From contig JAODUP010000091.1 in the NCBI GenBank assembly GCA_025642065.1, positions 820,501 through 884,500 of the forward strand: a stretch of 64,000 bases of DNA, in the 5' to 3' direction. This DNA is from Paralvinella palmiformis (taxonomy: Eukaryota; Annelida; Polychaeta; Terebellida; Alvinellidae). The notes beneath the pieces were generated by a model. That model saw nothing but the letters and a program-made list of their open reading frames with translations, was not told the DNA's origin and did not search any database. This document shows positions 36,901 to 48,900 of this stretch, in pieces. The translations under genes were made by a program, and so were the position numbers. The stretch's first letter is position 1. Each line of letters begins with the position of its first letter.

Positions 36901-39900
36901 ACACACACACACACACACATCCAGAGAGAGAGAGAGAGAGAGAGAAATTATAAGATAGGACAAATGAGTTATATCTGTGGGTGGCCAAAAAATCTAATAT
37001 GCATTGACTTAATTGTCAAACACAGACAACATAACAATAGAGCTTCTTCAGAGCCTGACACGGTTTATAACTAGGAGTACTAGGAGTAGACAGAATCAAA
37101 GTTGGAGTGTTTACAGCAAAAGTCACTTATCTTGAAAATACTGCTGGTGGGGAAAAACCTGTCTCCGACAATGCAGAATAACGATATGACATTAAACCTG
37201 GATCAAACGTACTGGCATTTCTATCATTCCATAGGATGATAGAAGAGCTTTCCAGCAATTTACCTTTCTGTACACCATGATCCAGAATCTCATCGAATAA
37301 CTGCTTCTTTACTGGATTTGGCAAGTCTTCAATATCTGTAATGACAAGGCGATTTTAATTGAAATCCCACCGATACGTATCGTAGGTGTCTTGTGTATGT
37401 TTGTGAATGCGTGTGTGTGAGTGTGTGGATGCAAATCAAAACAATTTCAAACATGGTACACTTAACATCAAACAATGAGTTATGTTTTATGTATAACTAT
37501 AAGCCTGGTTCCATATATAATCCAGTTTTGTCGGTATATCTCACTAACTTGTGTTCACCTTTAATTGAAAACATTCATAGAATTGGCAAACAATGTTCAA
37601 AAACTGAGAAAATTCCTGTTTAACTATTCTCTCTGCCCACCGCTGACACAAGTACGGCAGGCTCGAAATGTATAGCACGCTTCAACACCAAAGTGAATGC
37701 CATACGTGCAATTAATAAAATAACTTCAAATATTTAAGTGTCAAAAGTTATATATGTCATCTGCAGGGGTGGCACGTAACGAAGTAAAAGTACTTCGTTA
37801 ATCTACTTGAGTAGTTTTAACTAGAAGTAGCGAAGTAAGATTTCAACTAACTACTTTTACTTGTAACGAAGTAGTTTTATTTCCGGCAATGCTACCTTTT
37901 ACTTTGTAACTTTCAGTTATTTACATTACTTTAGTCATAAGTTAAGTCGCCTGATGGCACTCCATCCGGGGATATTTAATTTTAATTGCCAGGTGAATCC
38001 AATCGGCAGGTGATTGACAAAATGTTTTAAAGCCACCGTTGTGCACACTTTAGGCTGAATGATCCAACGCGGTACCAACTCGATCACGGAGGCGCCACTT
38101 CTGTACATAAAGCAACACTATCGAGGAGTTGAAAACCGTGTTAGCAGTTACATCCCTGCAATCACTCATAATTGTCTATCAGTTGTCGGTGTTGTCATTT
38201 AAGCGTAATTTCCACCGCTTTAGGCAAGAGTTGATTACTGTGCAGGATTGTACGGGTTTATAAGTTGGGAAGGGGAGGTACCCATTTCAGACGTTACAAC
38301 CATGTCAAACAAATGAGCAAAGTAATCTGTTCAATATCTGTTAAGCAGCTGACAGAAATGATACAGAAAACCAGGACTCTGACATCTATATATGATTCAA
38401 CGGTTAATTAGTTGTGCTGATGTATTATTCCTATCTGATGTACTTGCAGCAACTCTGCCGGGAAGATTTTAGTGCCTACATCGTGGGGGGGGGAGATGTG
38501 GTAGTGGAGATCCGATTTTAGGAACCCACCTCTATCGCCTACTGGCTAAGAGCGTAGGACTTTCTTACTCGTGGTCATGCTGTGCTGGAGGCTTGAATCC
38601 CGGCCGTGGCACTATATCAGGAGGAGTTTTTCATCCAAACTGGCACTGGCAAGGTTTTCTCCACCGAATACGTCAAATATTGTAAATTCTAAATTTATTT
38701 CGAACATATTCCCGTGGTGAAGCAGTAAATTACAGACCCCTCATTTGAGATAGCTAAGCCATGTAAAATAACTGCCATTATTATTATTATTACAATCACT
38801 ATTATTTATATCCAGTCCATGGTAAAAGCTAAAACAGAAAGATGAGAAGCCAGTGTTATGTTGTCACCTATTAATAAAGGTTATCGGTTCTGATAAGTTT
38901 ACGAAATGGTGGGAAAAAGTTTTTACGTTATTTTCTCATCAAACATTGGCTGGTTGTTGTGATAACTCGGTCGTTAAAGAACAAAGTTGTGAACTTCCAG
39001 ATCAGGGTTCAAAACCTGTGCTCACCCGTCTTTATGGGATGTTTCTCATATGACCCAGGCGTAAAGTTAAACCCACTCGCTGATCAGGCATTATCTCAAT
39101 ATCCGTACTGGAAGTTTTATTATTATTATTATTTATAGTTCAAAGCCAATTTTAGTATTTTCAAGATGTCATAATTCTTGTTGGTTCATTTCAGAGGTAC
39201 AATTGAAAGGGTACATAATTAAAACTGGACACAATAAACTTCGAGTTGGTACTGATAGTCCTGATATAATTCACAAGACAACATACAGTTTAATGTCTGA
39301 TTTAATCGTGCACACATTGAATTCTACTTATTGAAATAATATGTAAATAGATGCAAAAAAGATCACTGCAGTGGTAATAGTTCATTTATTGTAATTAATT
39401 TATTTGATGTAATTTTTCACGAGCGTACACATCCAATTATCATAACGAAGTGTAATAGCTCAATTTGGAATTAGTAATGTTCAAGAATTTATGTAGCATT
39501 TATGTATCAATGAATTGAATGATATTTAAACAAATATGGTATAGTTGTTCAATTTTAAATTAATTTTCTTCATCCGTGGTCTAGCGGTAGCGTGTTGGAC
39601 CACAGATCACTATTACCCGTGTTCGAATCTCGACGTGGGCCTATCTGAAGGTTGTTTCATCTTTGACTTCGCTTCATTGCCTTTGGAGGTCCATTTAGCC
39701 TACCATGTGCACAAAAGTGGCTGTAAAACATCAATCATCAGCATCTCCATTTAATATTTTCTCACATCTCAAACTGAACAGTAATTAGAAGGATCTCTAT
39801 CTCTATTACTTCATATTGTCTTGGCATGAAGGTGAGGTTTGTACTAGATTTCAGCCGTTAACATGGCAGTGATATGTGAAAATATGGCTGTGATATGTGA

Positions 39901-42900
39901 AAATATGGCTGTGATATGTGTGAAAAATCTAAATTTAGATTTGTGTGTTTAAATGTATGTATGTGTACATTTATATACGGATAGATTTGTGGACGTATAG
40001 ATTTTGTTGATGCACAAGCCAGTGCCATTGTATATATCTATCCTAAAAATCCATTAACACACACATGTATATCACTGGGTGGGTACAGCCTCTAATTCTC
40101 ATACTCTTTTTGACCCGTGATGAGCCAGGAAAATCATCCCCATATGTTCCCTAACAACAAGAGCCTCTTAGAATAAGATTACACTATCGAAAGCATCTTG
40201 TCAATAAACACAATACGAACAAATAATTTTTCATTGAGTCATTCACAGTTAAACTTAAACCCACATTTGCAGCTCCCAAATTAACGCATCAAGGTATGGA
40301 ATCTGACATTCAAAACAAATCAATCCAGGTCAATTGGTAGCCAATCAAAATTACATTTACATGGTTCCCACAGCAAAGGAAATATTATTTTCCAGGACAA
40401 AATTACCATTTAAGTTTTCCAGAACAAATTCAGTTGTTCTTACGCTACATAAAAATATTTAAAGATAGCGGTAATAAATCAAGATATGTGTGAAAAAGCA
40501 TATAATATATATTCAATGTATAATCAATTGACATTTTTATGGAACAGCCTCGTCTTCACCCCTTCTAGCTGTCTGATCCACCCACTTGTATTTAAATCTT
40601 AACTAATATCAGATATCAAACTACGCACTGGTAAAATCGGAAGTTTTCTTCTACAGGAATAGGCTTTCGTTCTTTTAAGTGGATTTGTTCGCAGACAATA
40701 TTTTTTCCAGTACATTTCCTGATTTTGTAAAATCTAGGACCTCATTACTTTCCAGGTTTTCCAGGATGTGGGAGGACCCTGCACCTAAACGCACTGAATC
40801 AAAGTGATACAAAAAAGTGCCCCCCCCCCCAAAAAAAGAAATAAATTCCAAATACGCTTTGAGTTGGATGTTGTCTGATTATCGGATGAAAACATAAAAC
40901 ATAAAGTAGTGTAAAATATAATTCATGTAGGATAGTCAGAATGTAATAGTTTCAGAACTATTTGTTATATTTTGGCATTAAGGGGCCTACAGCAAAAAAA
41001 AAAAAGACAACTAAACTTCTAAGAGTTTATAAATAATTCATGTACAAAATAGTTTTGAAGAAAACTCTTCCCATTACAGGTAGGTTTTATGCTTATTAGA
41101 TCTTTACCGATGGAGAGCATTTACAGCGTGATAATTTTGATGACATGACTGGTATCAGTGTATAGTGGAGACTCCTTATCTAACTATGTTTTTGGTGGCT
41201 GTCAATGTCATCCCATGTTGGAGTGAGTGCTGTAGTTTCTAATTAAACAGGAACTCGGAAGAACTATGGCCAGCTAATGAATTTTACCGAATCTTTGTGA
41301 CTATCAATCATGGCAAGTCTTTCCCTCAGCAGAATGTTTTATGTAACGTAATTATAACAGCTGAAAAGCCGAAGCCCAACGAGACATCTTCACGCAATGG
41401 ACGTACGAAAAACTTGTTGAAATAATATGTAAATAGATGCAAAAAATATCACTGTGGTGGTAATAGTTGAAAGTCCATTTATTGTAATTAATCTATTTGA
41501 TGTCACTTTTCCGGGAAGCCAAAAAGGGAGTTCTTAATTCTTATCAATATTTAAACTACGGTAGCGTACACATCCAATTATCATAATGAAGTGGTGTAAT
41601 TGGTCAGTTTGGAATCAACTCAGTCCTGAACCATTCAGTTGTTCTTACACTACGTAAAAAGAGAGCTTTCTTTTCACGTCAAAAGATGAAAATGGTTGTA
41701 AGCATCATATTTAAAATTACGCCTATATAAATTACTATAACTATATACTATAACATCAATTTCTGTTTGTTGATGTTTTACAGCCACTTTTGTGCACAAG
41801 GTAGCCTAAATGGACCGAGCGACCTCCAGCTGTAATGAGGCTAAGTGAAAGATGAAACAACCTTCTGACATAGCTCAGCTGGGGGTTTGAACCCAGGTGC
41901 TATAGATCTGTGGCCAACCACACTTCCAGTTAGGCCATGGAGGTGACCCAGAATCTCTGTTTGAGTTTATACCATAACTTACTTATTTTTATAAACCTGA
42001 AGTTAAAAGGTGTAACCTGCTCATCTGTAAAGTAACTATAGAAAAATCATATCTCGACCCAACAAAACCCACGTACAAAGCTGAGTCAACAAAGATGCAA
42101 ACAAAATTATATCTGGGAATGAATATATATATTTATTGATATCAGTTGTAAATATATTGTATTGAAAGCTCTCATCATTTTCCAATATTTTCTCAATATG
42201 GCTGGCAAAATAACTGTAGAAATAATTAACTATCAGCTGTTGATTGTCCTTAGCCAAGACTGCTGGTTTCCAGCAACAGCTTACTATTGTAATCCTTACC
42301 AGGGTCAGAAGCAAATTAGAATCCACTGCTAGGCCCCAAGACTAGTAACCTGAAACATATACTAGTCCTTAAGAGTAATTCACTAGTGCTGACTATATGG
42401 AATAAAGTTTCACATACTTGAATTTAATTTTATGATGTGAGCTTCAGTGATTTTGTAGCATTACAAATGCACTTAAATGTCTATTTTGAAGGAAACCAAG
42501 CTACAAGTCATTGGTAGATGATCCCAAAAGAGCATCTGGTTTCAACCGCTGAAGCTCGAAGGAACCCGAGTTTGGGTCCATTTCTGATATGAATTCATCG
42601 ACAGAAAAAAACCTGGACAGGGGGATAACATGGACTGAATATCGTGCAGGGATAACGACGACACAGCGTGCTGTTCCCATTGTCAAGCATTTTCCCTCAG
42701 CGTCCACAATCTGTTGGCTGGTTAAGAACGTTTTAACACCAGAGGTATATTCAGTAGAATGGGATAACTGAAACTGAATGGCTTTATATGTGCCATAATA
42801 CATCACTGCAGATTTTTCATTATTTTTTATTTAACTCAATAATTGTACTCACCTGCAGGAAATCTCAAATTCGATTATTTTACTCTATTTATTTTGACTA

Positions 42901-45900
42901 ATTTGTAAGATATCATTAAAATATAAAGCTAATTTATATAGTATCAGACTGTACCGATGAACATTGTTCTCTGTGTTTATTTTATATATTTAGGCATACA
43001 CGTTTTTATATGTACCTGTGTAATAGTGACAGAAACCAGTGAGTGTGTCACACAGGTGCAGGGAATTGTACACAGAGTAAAACAAAACTGAAATAAAATG
43101 TTGTTTTGCGAGCTGCATGCCACATGGTAGAAAGAAGGATTTTCATTTCATTTCCTTTGCATACATAAAAACTGGTATTCTATGTTTTGGGGGAAAAAAC
43201 TTTCAGGCGAGAAAATTTGTGAAAATGACGATGATGATTGATGTTTTGTGGCCACTTCTGTGCACATGGTAGGCCAAATGGGAATTCTGAATCAGCTTTC
43301 TTGTAAATTAGAATGCTGTTCACCATAAAACTTTATATTAATCGGATACGCTGGTAGAATGTTTGCTAACCATCATAACCATGTATTCTAATAGACAATG
43401 GACAAAAACACTGTCAGATCAACTACCTGTTAAGGCTTTATTAACAATTACTCATGAAGTACTACATAACCTTGTTAATTTTTAACAAGCGATTACAAAA
43501 CAAAATCACATCAGCCAGCAGTAATATTGACAGGCTTCAGTGTCAGTCATTTTATCCAACACTCAAGATAACACCAAAACCTCTTTGGCCCCATCGGTAG
43601 AGCGTGAGACTATTTACCTATAGCTGGCTATGGTCATTCTGTGCGAGAGATCGCAGGTTCGCGCCTTGGCTGTGGCACTATAGGACAAGGAGTTTTTCAT
43701 CCAGCCTGGCAAGGTTTTCTCCACAAACATGCCATATATTCTAAATTTATTTACAATTAGTCTCTGTGGGGGAAGCTGTAAATTATGGACTGTATGCGTC
43801 TCCCCCATTTGAGGTCATTTTTATAATTATTATTATACTATGCTAATGTATTGTTGTTTAATCAATCCTGGCCACTAACAGTTAGACGACAACTATAGTA
43901 AGTCTGGTCGGTGCTGTTATTACGTGCCTGGTTAACAGATCATCACACAAAATGGTAGCAGCTGTAAGCTCAGTCTTGGCGCTGCTAGTCACACCTGTAA
44001 TGAGGGATGACCAGGAGCAACATCCAACTGACGCATGACATGACATATGTCAGTCATGCTGAAATGATATAAATACAGAGATACAGTTAATCAAATACTT
44101 CCTTGTTTCATTTTGCTCAACCAATACTTTATATAGGTCGACTTCATTTAGCCAGATTATGAGGTCTAAACATTAATAAGGACATCCGTCGTATGTCCGA
44201 GGCGACTCTTAATGGTTGATAATTTGATTAGACCATGTATTTAAAGTAAACACTCCCAGCCAGTGTAACAAAAGTTTTTCTATATTGGTTTGAATTAACT
44301 AAATCAATTCTAAACTCAACCTGTGTCCCTTCATAATAAAAAAAAGATACCATATTATGGGTAAGAACTAAGATTTAAGGCCCTTTGAAAGAAAGGTCAG
44401 TGGATGATTTACGCGATGAGTGCGACAGCGTTGCACAGTGCTAGCTAAAAGGTTGCTATGTCCTTGGCAGATGTCGTCTTGTACCAACTGATAAAAAAAC
44501 ATCTACTCGAATCCCAAAATCAAAGAGGGCACACAAACTGGCTCGCATGTGGATATCCTATCTATTACTGTTGCATATTCGATGATTTACTTTCAATAAT
44601 ATTCCATACAGCTTTATTTTCTGTTATTTGTGTGTTTCATGTGTCTGTGGTTTCAAACATGGCACATTTAATGTTCACATATTTTATGCTAGCACTCACA
44701 TTTTAGATGGACTTTCACCAAAACAAAACCTGCCAGCTTTATATCTGATTATATTAAATATAATCATAGTTAAACAATACACCATCCGTTAATTGTAATG
44801 CGTGATATATACCACACTCGAGTAAAAAAGATCACTGTTGGTCAAATCAATATTCATCATCCTTGTTGACAGATCTGACAAAATTAGATCATTCTGTCAG
44901 ATTTTGTGAGAAACACCACAGACAATTACATTTTTCTAATGACTGATTTCATTGATCATCATCAAATTTATCGCCATAAAATGTGAACACAAAATGTACA
45001 ACCGATTCAGTTTCATCAGCATCGACTGAGCGAATATTTTCCAACTTTGGAAATATTCACATTAAAGCGTGCCATCTTCTAGGCAACACTAAAGCTTTTA
45101 AGCTGGTATTCTGCTATAGGATTCTCAGAGGTATTAGTCTATTAACTGTTCGGATAGACAATATTCACTTTGTATGCAGAAGAATGATAAATGTCATTAT
45201 TTGGCTATATTTCTAGTATATGTTTACAAATATTGAGTAGTGTGTTAATAAAATTCATGTATGTGAAAGACACTATCACATAAATGTGTTGAACGACATC
45301 CATTAGGACTATTACTCTAGTAGAATTGGCTTATGGTCATAATGATTAAGGTTTTTTATACAGTTTGTTACGGTTATTAAGTTTTTTACAATGTAATGTA
45401 AAAAATAGGTTATTTACATTAAAAATGACGTTAATAAACGGTGTTAATATCATTTGTAAAAAAAACTTCCAACCCTGGTCTACAATAAGGTGATCTCCAG
45501 ATATGGTTATGAGTTATGTAAACTTCCTCATATTTAGTGTCCCAAGCATTAAACTACTGATCTGCAGACACTAAAACATGGCTACTCCTTAAAGTGGAAG
45601 CTAAGGATTAACTATCAAAAAAACACTGCATGATAAGCAACTGATGACCCGTGTATAAGTGTATGTTGTCATCATCTTGATATTGATACATCTATCTAAC
45701 TGAATATGGGGAAAATATCCCTGGAATGGACACTTCTGGCAAATAATCAGCAAACGTATGATGTGTGGCCACAAACTGACGAATGGAGCACCAATATCAA
45801 CTAATGTGCCAATGTTGAAATTTATCTTGAAAATACGCATAAATCTAGGGGGAGCACATTTATCAACTAAGATGTTGTGAAATGAAGAAATTATTTTAAA

Positions 45901-48900
45901 CTAATAACTATTATTAGTTTGATAAAATATGTAGCAACAGCAGTTGATATGAAAATTTCTTAAATAATTTCTATTTAATTATAAAGGTTTCTCACTGTAT
46001 TTCTTTGTTTGAATCACTGAAGTGACCTATATTAGTGTTTTAAAACCAGATATGAGGCGATTACAAGACAAAGGTAATTGATTACAATTACCTAACAATA
46101 TAATCAATACAATAATACTAATTGTAAATGATATTATAATAATAATTACAATTATGAATATGATATATAAACCACCAAAATATGAATCTGTGGTAGAAAT
46201 ATAACTCAGATTTAATAACTAAAAAATCCTATATAGCATAACATATATATATATATATTGTCATAATCTATAAATTACTATACTGTAAAATTATAAAGAC
46301 TATGGCCCATAAACTGTAAGCAGGAAGAAACAGAAAAGTAATATCTTTGTAAAAAATAAATGTAGGCTAGATTTATTGTTTTCTTAAATTGATAACAAGA
46401 TTTTCTCTATTTCCCCTTTTTTATCTCACCTTCTCTATGTGAACAAATCTGGATTTGTTTGAATATCTGAATCGTGCTATCCATAAATGATTATGTGAAA
46501 AGTGTGATGCAGCATGATCATATGTAACAAATAGGACAATTGGCACATATATACAGGTAATAGGGTGGAGAGTGGACATTCACCCAGGTAATTGTGGGAA
46601 TAAATCTGTCTGTCGTAGCAATAATATCAAGATGATGATTGGTGTTTTACGGCCACTTTTGTGCACATGATAGGCTAAATGGGCCGAGCAACCTCCGAAG
46701 GTAATGAAGCGAAGCTAAAGATGAAACAACCCTTCAGATATGCCCATGCTAAGATTCAAACTCAGGTGGTAATGAGCTGTGGTCCAACACACTGCCAGTT
46801 AGACCACAGAGGCAGCCATCATTAATATTAATGTTTTGGCATGATATAAAACTTTATAATTGAGCACCCCATGTAACCATGGAAGTAACCACCAATTAGG
46901 ATTACACATACGATGTTAAGTGATTATGATTACAGTACAAAAGATTACCAATAACACAAAAAATTACATTTAAAGTTTTCAACAATCCAGAATTTAATAA
47001 CTTCCATTTGAACCAATTTCTGGAAGTTAATTTTTCTCTCTCAAAATCTGGAAGCAGAATTGATAAATCTCGAACTAGCATTAATAATGTATGCAGATTA
47101 ATTCATGAACTTGCTTTTCATTTATTCACAAACTGAACTGTATCTATAAATATACTGATGATCTGAAAACATTTAAAAAGAGTTTTCATTATTGTATTGG
47201 CAGTGTTGGAAATTCCCTAAAAAAATCATCAGACACCAGGGATGGCAAGTCCTAAAAGTTGTCAGCCCTGATGAAAAGATCCCGGCCCAGGTGCCGCAAG
47301 AGAACAGCAGCCCAGGAACCACAAAGCAAGCTGGATGCGTACGAAAACAGTTGGGGGCAATGTATAGGCTAATAATTCTAGGACAGGGGGATAATATTTG
47401 ATCACTTTTGCATGATGGGGTGAATAATTGTCAATGGAAATGGGTTCATAAATGTAGGTGTGGCAAGGTCAAGAAAAAAAGAAATAGCCTATAGCTTATT
47501 TTCACCATGTGAAATACAAAGGAGCTAAAGTTATTAAACATCCATCTTTATTTCAGCATAACTTTTTTTTTGCGGGGGGGGGTTCAATCCCCAAATAATG
47601 ATGTGCAAGAGTGAGATTTAAATTTCCCGGGTAAATATCACAGCCATGTCTGTAAAAAGATTGCTGGTTGGTTGAAAGAGATTCTATTGATATTTGGCTA
47701 ATCACCACCATCGTACCAATGCTTCATATGTCAACAAAAGCATGTGTAAAATATAAACACGACGACTTCCACGGACACATGATGAGACTCAAGTTTACTT
47801 CCGCCTACATTTGCAGGAAAAAAACATGTTTAAAATGACAAATAAAAATCTAGGTTTGTTTGTTGAATAAATTATTGTTTCTTATTATTTTAACTGTTTT
47901 ATTTGTTGTCCAAAACGTAGAATAGGTTGAATATCAGCAAGACCAAAGGGCCGACAACTATAGAAAGATGCTCATTGGGGTCAAGAAATGTCTACCCTGG
48001 GCCGACTTATTTCCAACACTGGTATTTGTAATGATTCAGAAATGGGCAGTGGATTGGAAATGTTTAATAAGATTTTGATTACTCTAAGTATCCAACTAGA
48101 ACTGTATATGTCAGATGTGGAATTAATGAAGATTATTTGAATGGAACCGATTCAATATCTGGTTGAACAAAATGGGAAACCAGCATAGACCAAGGTAAAC
48201 ACCAACTTTGATCTGTTATAGAAATGCTCACCTGCAGGTAAAGCGAATGTTGCTATTTCTGAGAGGAAATAACAAGGGAAGTCTCCTTTCTTCTGTCGTA
48301 GTGACATTGAGATCTCGCGTAGGATGTCAGTGGCAATGTCAGGTGCAACATGGGAGGGAACACGCTTCTTTGCCTTGGCTACGACATCCGTGGCAGTGAG
48401 CAATGCAGCCAGCATGTCCTCACGCTGGAACCTGATGGCCAGATGAACAAGTGTGTAGTTCATCTCAAACACACGTGGACGGCCAAGTCTGTCGCATTCA
48501 TCAGCAGACAGCTGTCGGGCGGGGTCGCCACCTGCTGTCAGGTATGCCTCGACGGCATGGCCATCCCCCTCTACGACACCCTGACAGGCATTCAACCACA
48601 ACCAGTCCAGATCTCTCATACGACTGTGCAATGTCTGTACTTTGGCTCCATCAGCATTGGTCTTTGAGCTGCCCTCATGTATATGAATCTTTTTGTCAAT
48701 GCACTCCTGGTTAGCCGAGGGTGAAGCCATTGCTCCAACTATGTCCATGTTTTCAAGGCTACGCGAAGAGGGTGAGTGCGGTGAAGACAAAGGAGATTTG
48801 TTCTTCTTGCGAGTCGTACTGCTGTTAGGTCGTGATGATGGTGATAATGGAGTCGCATCACTAGTGCATGGTGAACCACCTCGATTCATAACACCAGTGA

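Larger units (their letters stand above)
37336..48231 (-). other. ZRANB1 intron 1, 10.9 kb, repeat-rich
   Basis: It holds SINEs at 38528, 38945, 39573, 41771, 43239, 43580 and 46631, a MITE-like repeat at 40362, a direct repeat pair (39331/41417), an orphan open frame at 42501 and a hAT-like fragment at 37768. No conserved exon of ZRANB1 is missing from the joined protein. Confidence 0.85.

Noticed and set aside
43580..43655. Possible true tRNA gene
   Set aside because: Boxes A and B are good, but the acceptor stem does not pair and the sequence runs on into the family B SINE body.
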